Shown: one piece after another, positions 35,567 through 44,022 of the stretch | How positions within the stretch are numbered: position 1 is the first letter of the stretch | Layout: every line of letters starts with the position of its first letter | Assembly (NCBI GenBank): GCA_964530325.1 | Contig: CAZHAX010000017.1 | Coordinates: 1 to 62,364 of the forward strand | Reading direction: 5' to 3' | DNA from: CAZHAX01 sp964530325 | Lineage (GTDB): Bacteria; Chloroflexota; Anaerolineae; B4-G1 | DNA: 62,364 nt | Position numbers and translations under genes: made by a program | Notes under the pieces: model-generated | The model's database searches: none | What the model saw: the letters and a program-made list of their open reading frames with translations, nothing else | Told to the model about the DNA's origin: nothing

Positions 35567-36028
35567 ATGGGAGTCACGCTATTCGGTCTGATCTTCTTGG
35601 CTATTGGCCTGTTCATGTTCATCCGCGGCCTGTGGCTGTTCCGCGCCAGCCGCGCGAGCAGATCTTGGCCATCGGTGCAAGGACAAGTCATCGCGGCCAT
35701 GGTGGAGAAGCGCGTTGACACCGACGAGGACGGCAGCACCACCCGCTACATGCCGCGGACTGTCTACAGCTACTCCGTCCAGGGCCAGCAGTACACCTGT
35801 GACAAGGTTGCCATTGGCTCCACGCCGTGGTACAACACCTATGCCAAGGCTCAGAGCAAGCTCGCCTACGAGGCCGGTCAGAAGGTGACCGTCTGCTACA
35901 ATCCCGAGAAGCCGGCCAAGGCCGTGCTCGAACCGGGCTCCTCCCGCGGCGTGTGGAGCAGCCTGATCATAGGGGCCGGCTTCATCATCTTCGGCGCGAT
36001 AGCGGCGGCTGGCTACATTCAGCCCTAG
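35567..36028 (+). CDS. DUF3592 membrane protein
   Basis: 153 aa; ATG 6 bases after AGAGGAGGTG. One N-terminal helix (residues 4-25), a beta-rich domain with SWPSVQGQVIAA, YSYSVQGQQYTCDKVAIG, AYEAGQKVTVCYNPEKPAKAVLEPG, and a C-terminal helix. These are the DUF3592 hallmarks. Function unknown; probably anchored with the beta domain on one face. Confidence 0.88.
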   Translation: MGVTLFGLIFLAIGLFMFIRGLWLFRASRASRSWPSVQGQVIAAMVEKRVDTDEDGSTTRYMPRTVYSYSVQGQQYTCDKVAIGSTPWYNTYAKAQSKLAYEAGQKVTVCYNPEKPAKAVLEPGSSRGVWSSLIIGAGFIIFGAIAAAGYIQP

Positions 36029-36205
36029 GGGCGTACGCGGCCGACCCCGCCCCGTCTGCCCGGGTCGCCGGGAGATGCTGAGGCGTCTGCCGGCGCGTGC
36101 GTGTGCCGCGCCCGAGGCCTCGGCAAGGAGCGCCTGGGCCAGGGCAGCATGCGCTCGGGTCCGGGAGTTGTGCGCCGGATGGCTTTTCCGAGCAACTGAT
36201 CGTCC

Positions 36206-37024
36206 ATGGAAACGGGAGCGGCAGGCGGCGTTACCCTGTACTTCGAGGCGGGCGAGCGGGAGGCCGCGGACCTGTTCGCCGACGCTTGCACCCAGAGCGC
36301 AAGCGTGATCAGCAACTCCTGGGGACTGGAGCCCCCAAGAGCCTGCAGAGTCTACGTCATGACGTCGTGGATGCGCTTCTACTTCCATTCCGCTCCCTGG
36401 CCCCAGCGCATTCTGTACGGCTTGACGCTGCCTCTTTGGTATGGGCGAATGAAACGATTGTGGCCCTTCATTGGCGGATGGACTCAGCTGTACAGGGCTC
36501 GCCCCGCGGTGGGGGTCAAGCCGCCTAGGCTGATCGACATCTCTGATAGGAGTATCGGGGAGAGGATATACATCAAGGAAGACAACCTGATCAGGAAGGT
36601 CCAGTGCGCGATCTGCCACGAGCTGGCCCACGCATTCTCGGCCCACCTCAAGCTGCCCCTCTGGCTGAACGAGGGGGTAGCGATGGTCACGGTCGATCGA
36701 TTCATTGGCAGGCAGACGGTCAAGCCCGAGACTATTGGAACGCTCAGGTCGTACCCGCGCAAGGCGAAGCCGGCGAAGCCCCGCGAGCTGTTCAAGATGG
36801 ACCACGACACCCTGGCCTACCAGTACATTCGGGCCTATTGGATGGTGCGCTACCTTGAGGAGGAGCATCCAGGCCTGGTGCGCAGTCTGCTCTCGCGCCG
36901 TCAGCGGGCTCCGGTGCACGAGCGGCGCGTAGCCCAGGAGCTGGGAATCGAGCCTCGTCTCCTGTGGCGCGAGATCGACGAGGTAGTGGGAGCCCACTTC
37001 GCTGAACCAGGAGGTGAGCCATAA
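36206..37024 (+). CDS. Gluzincin-type zinc metalloprotease-like protein
   Basis: 272 aa. The zinc motif HELAH (in CAICHELAHAFSAHL) is followed 13 residues on by LNEGVA, giving the third ligand Glu as in peptidase M1/MA-like proteins. The N-terminal part is beta-rich (VTLYFEAGEREAA); there is no signal peptide, although the hydrophobic stretch ILYGLTLPLWYG may touch the membrane. Its stop overlaps the next gene's start region (ATAA), so both are likely one unit. Confidence 0.78.
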   Translation: METGAAGGVTLYFEAGEREAADLFADACTQSASVISNSWGLEPPRACRVYVMTSWMRFYFHSAPWPQRILYGLTLPLWYGRMKRLWPFIGGWTQLYRARPAVGVKPPRLIDISDRSIGERIYIKEDNLIRKVQCAICHELAHAFSAHLKLPLWLNEGVAMVTVDRFIGRQTVKPETIGTLRSYPRKAKPAKPRELFKMDHDTLAYQYIRAYWMVRYLEEEHPGLVRSLLSRRQRAPVHERRVAQELGIEPRLLWREIDEVVGAHFAEPGGEP

Positions 37025-37551
37025 CCTACGTCGGTCACAGCCTCGCCGGAGCGGCGATCGGCGTGCTGTGCGAGCCTCGCCAGGCCTCGGCCAAGCGACG
37101 CTTGCTGCAGTACGGCGCCTTCGTCCTGATTGCGAATCTGCCCGACCTGCCAGTGCGGGGCTGGGGACACGATAGGTACGATATCAGCCACAGCGTAGTT
37201 GTTGCCTCTGCCCTCTTCGCTCTCGCAGCGCTCGTCCTGGTGATCTGGAAAGCGGCGCTCGTCCAGATCGGTGGCTGGCGTGCCTTTGGCTTTGCCTGCG
37301 CTGCCTGGCTAAGCCATCTGCTTCTCGACTCGTTCTACAACCACGGTCAGGGCATCGCCATCTTCTGGCCGCTCTCGCAGGCGCATCTAGCGCTGCCCAT
37401 TCCCTGGTTCTCCGTCGTCAATCCCCTACACCTGACTCCCGATGTCCTGCGCGAGTACTTGGTTGAGGCGGCCAGCTACGTGCCACTTCTGCTGCTCGCT
37501 GTGCTGGTGAAGCGGGCCGTCGCGGCACGCCGCCTGGCCCCGCCACGTTGA
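37021..37551 (+). CDS. YdjM/DUF457-like membrane-bound metal-dependent hydrolase with ATA at the start position
   Basis: 176 aa if it begins with the ATA at 37021. The signature N-terminus YVGHSLAGAAIG starts right after, and AGGAGGTGAGCC precedes it with proper spacing. The nearest standard start (GTG 37063) would cut off the conserved His. Metal-binding motifs are ANLPDLPV, DISHSVV and LSHLLLDSFYNHG, and about four membrane helices are present. The stop TAA of the preceding gene overlaps this start. An ATG-to-ATA change or base error could explain it. The family is predicted to hydrolyse an unknown membrane substrate. Confidence 0.75.
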   Translation: MTYVGHSLAGAAIGVLCEPRQASAKRRLLQYGAFVLIANLPDLPVRGWGHDRYDISHSVVVASALFALAALVLVIWKAALVQIGGWRAFGFACAAWLSHLLLDSFYNHGQGIAIFWPLSQAHLALPIPWFSVVNPLHLTPDVLREYLVEAASYVPLLLLAVLVKRAVAARRLAPPR

Positions 37552-37694
37552 GGACCGCGGCACACTTGCCGATCCCGGACCAGTTGCCTTTCCGGCGAAT
37601 CGCTGCTAGAGTATGCCCATCCTGCAAGTCATGCCCGGCAGCCCTCCTGGGACGTCCCGTCTGAGGCGTGGAGCACCCGCCGAGGCCGTTGCTG

Positions 37695-38243
37695 ATGGTG
37701 GAAGACTACTCTGTCCAGCTGGCACAGCCTGAGCATCTCCCGCTTCTGCCGGAGATCGAACGGGAGGCGTGGTCTCTGTTTAGGGGGTGGGATGTACCGA
37801 TGGGCGGGCCGGATGTGGCGGTGGCCCTGGCCGACCTGCGGGCTGCTCAAGCGGCCGGCCTGCTGTGGGTGGCCCTGTCTCCCGAGCACGAACCTGTCGG
37901 CTTCGCGCTGGTAGAGAGAGACGGCGCTCACCTGCATCTCAAGGAGCTCGACGTTCATCCCCAGCACGGGCGAACGGGGCTGGGCACCGCGCTGGTCGAG
38001 GCTGTATGCTCCTGGGGGCGGGAGGCGGGCTGTCGTGAGATCACGCTGACCACTTTCCGGGGCATCCCCTGGAACGAGCCGTGGTACGCCAGGCTAGGGT
38101 TCGAGGTCCTCGGCGGAGCGGAGCTGACTGTACAGCTGCGGCGGATTCTGGAGGAGGAGGCTACGCGTGGACTGGACCCGGACCGCCGCGTGGCCATGCG
38201 CATGCAGTTGGGGCCGGGTGCGCGGGACTCGTGCAAGGAGTAG
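37695..38243 (+). CDS. GNAT family N-acetyltransferase
   Basis: 182 aa from the ATG at 37695; a GTG at 37668 is an alternative. The acetyl-CoA site is LHLKELDVHPQHGRTGLGTALVEAVCSWG (Q/R-x-x-G-x-G/A). WYARLGFEVL is motif B. The C-terminal RLGFEV...LRRILEEEATRGLD tail is typical of a GNAT subgroup. Substrate unknown. Confidence 0.88.
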   Translation: MVEDYSVQLAQPEHLPLLPEIEREAWSLFRGWDVPMGGPDVAVALADLRAAQAAGLLWVALSPEHEPVGFALVERDGAHLHLKELDVHPQHGRTGLGTALVEAVCSWGREAGCREITLTTFRGIPWNEPWYARLGFEVLGGAELTVQLRRILEEEATRGLDPDRRVAMRMQLGPGARDSCKE

Positions 38244-38338
38244 CGTATCGGAGGGCCCCGGCCGCAGTGGCCCGTTCATGCGCAGCTCTGGAGCCAGTGA
38301 GGTCCCTGCCCGGCTGAGACTTCGAGGAGCGGCACGGT

Positions 38339-38728
38339 ATGGATGAGATGATTGCGGAGCTGATTCAGGCAGCGCGGGGCGTGGTCGGGCAGCGGCCCCT
38401 GCGAGACAGCTTCTCCGCCGGCGGAGTGGGCGCCGCGATCAGGACTGCTCAGGGCAGCGTCTACACGGGCATCTGCATCGATCTCGGCTGCGGGCTCGGC
38501 TTCTGTGCTGAGGTGGCCGCCATAGCCCAGATGCTCACGCAGGGGGAGACGCAGATCGATACGGTCGTTGCGGTCACGGAGGAGGGCATCCTCCCGCCCT
38601 GCGGCCGCTGCCGGGAGACGATGGCCCAGATCGACGAGCGGAACCTCGACTGCAAGGTGGTCGTCGCTCCCGGCGAGGTGGTGCTGCTGCGCGAGCTCCT
38701 GCCCAGGCATTGGCTTGCGGCCGGCTAA
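38339..38728 (+). CDS. Cytidine deaminase-like protein
   Basis: 129 aa. Zinc motifs C-A-E (GFCAEVAAIAQM) and P-C-x-x-C (PPCGRCRE) place it in the tetrameric cytidine/blasticidin-S deaminase group. A Cys in place of His in the CAE motif is normal for this type. It probably deaminates cytidine or a related nucleoside, but blasticidin-like substrates are also possible. Confidence 0.88.
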   Translation: MDEMIAELIQAARGVVGQRPLRDSFSAGGVGAAIRTAQGSVYTGICIDLGCGLGFCAEVAAIAQMLTQGETQIDTVVAVTEEGILPPCGRCRETMAQIDERNLDCKVVVAPGEVVLLRELLPRHWLAAG

Positions 38729-38773
38729 GGGGCCCAGGGGCGAGCCAAGCATCGCTGATAGTAGGAGGCCTGC

Positions 38774-39397
38774 ATGTCCAGCCCCGCGACGTCATCGCTG
38801 CCTGGCCAGAAGGCACAGGCGCTGAAGGAGCTGCCGGAAGGATACCAGGTCAGGCGCGTCTTCGATTTCTCCAGGGGGGCCTGGTTCTGGATACTGAATC
38901 TGGTGGGCATACCCGTGGCCCTGCTTGTTGGCTGGCTGTTCCTGCAGCTGGCCGGGGCCTTGCGCTCCGAGCATCCGGCGCAGCTGCTGGCGACAGCGCT
39001 CCGGGCCACGTCTCTGCCGCTGGCGCTGCTGCTCATCGTGCTGGTTCTCGTCGTCCACGAGCTGATCCACGGCCTTGCCTTCTGGCTCTTCACTCGATCC
39101 CGGCCGAAGTTCGGCTTCAAGGGGTACGCGGCCTACGCGGGGGCGCCGGACTGGTACCTGTGGCGCAATCAGCACCTTGCGACCGGCCTCGCTCCATTTG
39201 CGGTGATCACGCTGATAGGCCTGGTGCTGCTGCCGATCATCCCCTCTGCCCACGTCCACCTCGTTCTCTGGCCCATAGCCTTCAACGCCGTGGGCGCGGT
39301 CGGCGATCTGGCGGTCGCCTTCTATGAGCTTCTTCAGCCGCGAAACGCTTTGGTCAACGACACGGGGATGGTGATCACGCTGTACGCTGCGGGCTGA
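38774..39397 (+). CDS. DUF3267 zinc metalloprotease-like membrane protein
   Basis: 207 aa. Four membrane helices with VVHELIHGLAFW (HExxH) on the second and a downstream conserved Asn/Asp pair (AFNAVGAVGDL). The DUF3267 group is related to site-2 proteases. It is 40 bases downstream of the deaminase gene on the same strand; a link between them is unknown. Confidence 0.85.
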   Translation: MSSPATSSLPGQKAQALKELPEGYQVRRVFDFSRGAWFWILNLVGIPVALLVGWLFLQLAGALRSEHPAQLLATALRATSLPLALLLIVLVLVVHELIHGLAFWLFTRSRPKFGFKGYAAYAGAPDWYLWRNQHLATGLAPFAVITLIGLVLLPIIPSAHVHLVLWPIAFNAVGAVGDLAVAFYELLQPRNALVNDTGMVITLYAAG

Positions 39398-39448
39398 GGG
39401 AGTGGCGGTGTTGTGCGTGGTGATGCGAACGCTTGCCGCGGGAGAGTG

Positions 39449-40456
39449 ATGTACTCCATTGTTGACCGCCTCCTGTCGTCAGCCGAAGCCTCGATCCGCT
39501 ACAAGGTTCGAGTTGGCGTGCTGGGTGAGAACCCCAAGTCTGCCGCCATCAAGAACCTGCAGTGCAAGATCAGGGAGTCGCCGCGCGTCCGGGCGCTTCT
39601 GGCGAATCGCGACGAGCGAGGCCGCATCCGCCCGCTCCATCACGTCTACAAGAAGTGGTCCGGCGCCCACTGGGTGCTGGCCCGCCTGGCGGATATCGGC
39701 TATCCTCCAGGCGACGAGAGCCTCTTCCCTGTGCGTGACCAGCTGCTCGACTGCTGGCTGGCCCCGCAGGCGATCCGAGAACGTGTAGTCGACGAGGCGC
39801 CGCCGAGGGCTCGCTTTCGAGGCGTGCCCATCGTCGACGGCCGCGCTCGCCGCTGTGCCTCGCAGCAGGGGAATGCCCTGTTTGCTATCGTCACGCTGGG
39901 CTTGATGAACGAGCCCTGCGAGCGGCTCGCGGAGCTGCTGATCCGGTGGCAGTGGCCTGATGGGGGATGGAACTGCGACCGCCGCAGCGAGGCGAGCAAC
40001 TCGTCATTCTGGGAGACGCTCATCCCCCTGCGCGCGCTGGCTCGGTTCGCCCGGGCTACGGGTGACGAGGATGCCCGCAAGGCGGCTGAACAGGCGGCTG
40101 AGGTCTTCCTCAAGCGGCGGCTCTACCGGCGTGCATCCGATGGCCAGGTCATGAACGAGCAGTTCGTGCGGCTGCACTATCCCTGCTACTGGCGGTACGA
40201 TATCCTCTTCGCTCTCAGGGTGCTGGCTGAGGCGGGCTTCATCGGCGACCAGCGCTGCGGCGAGGCGCTCGATCTGCTGGAGTCGAAGCGCTTGCCGGAC
40301 GGCGGATGGCCGGCAGAGGAACGCTTCTACAAGACCGGCGAACCCCCGGATAGCGGCTGCGACCTGGTGTCTTGGGGCGGCGTGAACAAGAGGCGGACGA
40401 ACGAATGGGTAACAGCGGACGCGCTGTATGTCCTCCGAGCCGCCGGAAGGCTGTGA
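39449..40456 (+). CDS. Alpha/alpha-toroid (prenyltransferase/squalene-cyclase-like) protein
   Basis: 335 aa from the ATG at 39449 after GGGAGAG. Toroid repeats of QW-like form are seen: LLIRWQWPDGGWNCDRR, SKRLPDGGWPAE and DALYVLRAAGRL. There is no DXDD cyclase motif, so catalysis is unlikely to be terpene cyclisation. Similar proteins are annotated as hypothetical toroid-fold enzymes. Soluble, cytosolic by prediction. Confidence 0.78.
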   Translation: MYSIVDRLLSSAEASIRYKVRVGVLGENPKSAAIKNLQCKIRESPRVRALLANRDERGRIRPLHHVYKKWSGAHWVLARLADIGYPPGDESLFPVRDQLLDCWLAPQAIRERVVDEAPPRARFRGVPIVDGRARRCASQQGNALFAIVTLGLMNEPCERLAELLIRWQWPDGGWNCDRRSEASNSSFWETLIPLRALARFARATGDEDARKAAEQAAEVFLKRRLYRRASDGQVMNEQFVRLHYPCYWRYDILFALRVLAEAGFIGDQRCGEALDLLESKRLPDGGWPAEERFYKTGEPPDSGCDLVSWGGVNKRRTNEWVTADALYVLRAAGRL

Positions 40457-40490
40457 GCCGGCTGGCGCTGCGAGGGAAAGGAGGCTGGAT

Positions 40491-41471
40491 ATGAGACGGA
40501 AACTGGGGCGCTCCGGCATTGAGGTCAGCGCGCTGGGCATGGGCTGCTGGGCGATCGGCGGCCCGTTCTGGGCCGGGGAGACACCCCTCGGCCGGGGCGA
40601 GGTCGACGACGATGAGTCGATCCGAGCCATCCATGCCGCGCTGGCGGCAAGGGTCAACTTCTTCGATACGGCCAACGTCTACGGCGCGGGGCACAGCGAG
40701 CGCGTGCTGGCCCGCGCTCTCGCCGATCGCCGCTCCGAGGTGGTCATCGCCACCAAGTTCAGCTCCCTGTTCGATGAATCAACGCGCCAGGTCACGGGTT
40801 CGGATGCCTCCCCGGAGGGGATCCGGAAGGCGTGCGAGGAATCGCTGCGGCGGCTGGACACGGACTACATAGACCTGTATCAGTTCCACGACAATCACTT
40901 CCCGGCCGATGAATCGCTTCCGGTGCGGGAGGCGCTCGAGGAACTGGTCAGGGCGGGCAAGATCCGTGCCTACGGCTGGAGCACCGACTTCGCCGACCGG
41001 GCCGGGGCCTTCGCCGAGGGGCCGAATTGCACGGCTATCCAGTTCGAGCTGAACGTGCTGGACGATAACCCGGAAGTGATCGCCATCTGCGAGAAGCACG
41101 ACCTGGCGGCGATCAATCGGGCGCCCCTGGCGATGGGGCTGCTATCGGACAAGTATACCGCGCAGACGAAGCCGTCTGCGGACGACGTCCGCGGCGAGAA
41201 GAGCCCGGAGTGGATGAAGTACTTCACAGATGGCCGCCCGAACCCGGAATGGCTGGCCAAGCGCGACGCCATCCGGGAGATCCTCACCAGCGGCGGGAGA
41301 ATGCTGGCCCAGGGCGCGCTGGCTTGGCTGTGGGCGCGCAGCCCGAAGACGATACCCATCCCTGGCTTCCGTACCGCGAGGCAGGTGGAGGAGAATGCCG
41401 CGGCGATGGAGTTCGGCCCCTTGACCGGGGAGCAGATGGGCGAGATCGCTGCCGTGCTGGACAGGCAGTAG
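40491..41471 (+). CDS. Aldo/keto reductase
   Basis: 326 aa; ATG after AAAGGAGG. The (beta/alpha)8 barrel motifs are present: RRKLGRSGIEVSALGMGCW, NFFDTANVYGAGHSERVL (Asp, Tyr), VVIATKF (Lys) and DLYQFHD in place of the usual D-Y-Q-x-H. The NADPH-binding end is IPIPGFRTARQVEENA. NAD(P)-dependent reduction of an unknown carbonyl or sugar. Confidence 0.93.
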   Translation: MRRKLGRSGIEVSALGMGCWAIGGPFWAGETPLGRGEVDDDESIRAIHAALAARVNFFDTANVYGAGHSERVLARALADRRSEVVIATKFSSLFDESTRQVTGSDASPEGIRKACEESLRRLDTDYIDLYQFHDNHFPADESLPVREALEELVRAGKIRAYGWSTDFADRAGAFAEGPNCTAIQFELNVLDDNPEVIAICEKHDLAAINRAPLAMGLLSDKYTAQTKPSADDVRGEKSPEWMKYFTDGRPNPEWLAKRDAIREILTSGGRMLAQGALAWLWARSPKTIPIPGFRTARQVEENAAAMEFGPLTGEQMGEIAAVLDRQ

Positions 41472-41541
41472 CGATATCGAGGCGCTCGGGTGAGGTGGCA
41501 GCCGCTGTTGGCCGCCGCAGGGGTCGTCTCGTACGGAGGCG

Positions 41542-42261
41542 ATGAACGTGGACAGGGAGAACGCAGAGGAGCAAGGAGCCGCCGATTTCCATTTCGAGCG
41601 AGCGCTGCAGCTCGAGGAGAGCGGGGATTACGATAACGCGCTGGCGGAGTGCGACCAGGCTGTTCAGGCGGGCAGGCAGTTCCTGGCTCAGGTCCATAAC
41701 CTGCGCGCCATCGTCCTGGAGCAGCTTGGCCTTGGGGAAGAGGCGGCGGCTGTCTACAAGAAGGCGCTGGTCCTCGATCCTGCTCTGCACGAGGCGGCGG
41801 ACAACCTGCGGGAGCTGGAGTCGGAGTTGGGACAGAGTCACGAGCTGGTTACGATCGCCAGGTACAGCCATCCGGCCCAGGCACACGTGGCCCGGGCGAA
41901 GCTGGAGTCCGAGGGGGTCTTCGCTTTCGTCGCCGACGAGGGTCTGGTTGCCGCCAACTGGCTCTACGCAAACGCTGCCGGCGGCGTGAAGCTTCAGGTG
42001 AGCGAGGGAAACGCCGAGAGGGCGCTGGCGGCGCTGGGCATACACCTTGAGACCGAAGAGGCTGGCGAGGCGGAGGGCAAGGACCAACAAGAGCTGCGAT
42101 GTCCCCGCTGCGGCTCGGTCAGCGTGCGCTACGAAACCTATCATCTAGGAAGGGCATTTGCCTCGCGGCTGCTTCTGCCGGGCCCGCTGCCGTTCCTGAA
42201 GCGCAGGTGGAGCTGCAGGGACTGCGGGTACGAGTGGAAGAAGCTGGGGACCGAGCCGTAG
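41542..42261 (+). CDS. TPR protein with DUF2007 and zinc-ribbon domains
   Basis: 239 aa. Two or three TPR helices (residues 12-90, ALQLEESGDYDNALAECDQ), a DUF2007 domain (about 100-170; IARYSHPAQAHVARAKLESEGV, DEGLVAANWLYANAAGGVKL) and a C-terminal zinc ribbon (CPRCGSV...CRDCGYEW) are seen. DUF2007 proteins are predicted signal transducers. Cytosolic; a role in protein-protein regulation is inference. Confidence 0.83.
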   Translation: MNVDRENAEEQGAADFHFERALQLEESGDYDNALAECDQAVQAGRQFLAQVHNLRAIVLEQLGLGEEAAAVYKKALVLDPALHEAADNLRELESELGQSHELVTIARYSHPAQAHVARAKLESEGVFAFVADEGLVAANWLYANAAGGVKLQVSEGNAERALAALGIHLETEEAGEAEGKDQQELRCPRCGSVSVRYETYHLGRAFASRLLLPGPLPFLKRRWSCRDCGYEWKKLGTEP

Positions 42262-42335
42262 GCCTTGATCCACCAGGGCAAGGCCGCCCGGGCTGCCGGG
42301 CGAGATGGAGGCAGGAGTTGCGGGAAGCAGCGACA

Positions 42336-43013
42336 ATGAGACGGTCCGTGAGTAGCCCCAAGGAACTGGCGTCGCAGATAGATGCAGAGATCCGCGCTCT
42401 GCCCGCTCGAGACGTGCCTGGCGTACGGGCCGTCCGCCGTAGGCGCTCCAGGGAGCTGCAGCAAGCGCCGGCGGAGTTCGTCCTGGCTGTGGCCCGGGCT
42501 CTCCTGGCCGAGTATGGTCACCGCTCCGCGGCCTACGAGCTCATAGCGAACCACCGCGAGGGCTTCCAGCGTATTGGGGAACGAGAACTGGAGGAGCTTG
42601 GCCAGGGTATCGACAGCTGGTGGTCCGTGGACTCCTTCGCCCGTACGCTGGCCGGTCTGGCCTGGCTGAACGGACAGGTGAGCGACGAGCTGATCCGGAA
42701 GTGGGCTCATTCAGGAGATCGGTGGTGGAGGAGGGCGGCGCTGGTCAGCACGGTGGCGCTGAACACGAGGTCGCAGGGCGGGATGGGGGACACAGAGAAG
42801 ACGCTCGCGATATGCAGCCTCCTGGTGCACGATCACGACGACATTGTGCTCAAGGCGCTCTCCTGGGCCCTGCGCTCCCTGGTGGCGCACGATCCGGGTG
42901 CGGTGGCCGGGTTTCTGGAGCAACACCAGGATGCGCTGGCGGCACGGGTGAAGCGGGAGGTGACCAACAAGCTGAAGACGGGTCTCAAGAACCCAAGAGG
43001 GAGAAAGGTATGA
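42336..43013 (+). CDS. HEAT-repeat DNA alkylation repair-like protein
   Basis: 225 aa. Helical repeats with EYGHRSAAYELIANHREGFQ, WWSVDSFARTLAGLAWLNG, WAHSGDRWWRRAALVST and DDIVLKALSWALRSLV match the AlkC/AlkD-like fold. The aromatic cluster (WW, RWWRR) lines the concave face in AlkD, which removes alkylated bases without base flipping. The start is the ATG at 42336, and the stop overlaps the next gene by ATGA. Confidence 0.85.
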   Translation: MRRSVSSPKELASQIDAEIRALPARDVPGVRAVRRRRSRELQQAPAEFVLAVARALLAEYGHRSAAYELIANHREGFQRIGERELEELGQGIDSWWSVDSFARTLAGLAWLNGQVSDELIRKWAHSGDRWWRRAALVSTVALNTRSQGGMGDTEKTLAICSLLVHDHDDIVLKALSWALRSLVAHDPGAVAGFLEQHQDALAARVKREVTNKLKTGLKNPRGRKV

Positions 43014-43660
43014 ACACCGCGACGAGACGAATCGTTACGACGCTGGGGATAGTGTTTGCCGTGTCCGGGATGAGCCACGGCTTCTTCGAGGTTCTGCAGG
43101 GCAATGCGCCCACGGAGGGTATGTTCATATCCGCCATCGGGCAGGAGCAGAGGATGTGGGAGCATGGAAACGAGTACGCGTTTACCTTGATTCCCAGCTT
43201 CCTGGTGACGGGAGTTCTGGCCATCGCTGTGAGTATTGCGGTCATAGTCTGGTCCATCCGCTTCATCACCACCAGGAGGGGGCCGCTGGTCTTCCTCCTT
43301 CTGTTTGTCCTGCTGTTCCTGGTGGGCGGAGGCGTGGCGCAGGTGCTGTTCTTCACGATGACCTGGGCCGTCGCCACTCGGATCAACAAGCCGCTCACCT
43401 GGTGGCGAAAGGTATTGCCGCCAGGCGTGCGAGGATGGCTGGCCAGGGTCTGGCCGTGGACGTTGGGCGTCGGCGCAGCGCTGATGATCGGCACTCTTTG
43501 GATAGCGACGACGGGCATCGTGCCCGGCGTCAGCGAGGCGGACACCGCTCTCGCCGTCATGCTCATCTCGCTGCTCGTCGCCCTGGGAGCCTTCCTCGTG
43601 ACCTTCGTGGCCGGTTTCGCTCACGATATCGAGATGCAGCCGGAACTGGGCGGTCGATGA
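43010..43660 (+). CDS. Five-helix membrane protein of unknown function
   Basis: 216 aa, overlapping the AlkD-like gene by 4 bases. It has about five membrane helices (residues 7-28, 58-88, 95-115, 150-170, 182-205) with a Phe/Leu-rich core and a short soluble loop. No recognised family. Translational coupling suggests co-expression with the AlkD-like gene, but the pairing may be accidental. Confidence 0.7.
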   Translation: MNTATRRIVTTLGIVFAVSGMSHGFFEVLQGNAPTEGMFISAIGQEQRMWEHGNEYAFTLIPSFLVTGVLAIAVSIAVIVWSIRFITTRRGPLVFLLLFVLLFLVGGGVAQVLFFTMTWAVATRINKPLTWWRKVLPPGVRGWLARVWPWTLGVGAALMIGTLWIATTGIVPGVSEADTALAVMLISLLVALGAFLVTFVAGFAHDIEMQPELGGR

Positions 43661-43704
43661 CTATGCCCCGCCATCCAGGCCCGCTCCCGCCGGGCAGACG
43701 CGCA

Positions 43705-44022
43705 ATGACTACAGATGGCCGGCGCTATGGGGCGGACAAGGGAGGGTTGCGCGGAAGTGAACAGATAGGCCAGCCAACCCACGATGCTGCTGACGGAGAG
43801 CCCCCCTATCTGGACGTCCAGGCTGCGGCGGGGATCACCAGGTATGCTGGCGGCTACGAGGCGACGGGCAGGCTTCATGCCTTGTGCCACCTGGAGGAGG
43901 CGGAGGAGGTGCCGTTTGGGTACCGCTGGTGCGTCTCGGGGAGCTGGCCTGCAGCCAGCGTCACGGCCACCCTGTGCAGCGCGGGTAGGAGAAGGAGGAC
44001 CCAGGCATGGTCAACGAGCTGA
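43705..44022 (+). pseudogene. Truncated methyltransferase remnant
   Basis: A 105-codon frame contains PYLDVQAAAGITRYAGG and YEATGRLHALCHLEEAEEV, the N-terminal segment of SAM methyltransferases of the type 'Q-x-x-x-GITKHxGG...T-x-x-L-x-x-LCHI...VLDVGCG'. The frame diverges exactly where motif I (VLDVGCG) should begin (EEVPFGYRWC), and only about 30 unrelated codons follow, overlapping the start of the GH51 gene. No standard ribosome site is present. I interpret it as a gene remnant. Confidence 0.55.
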
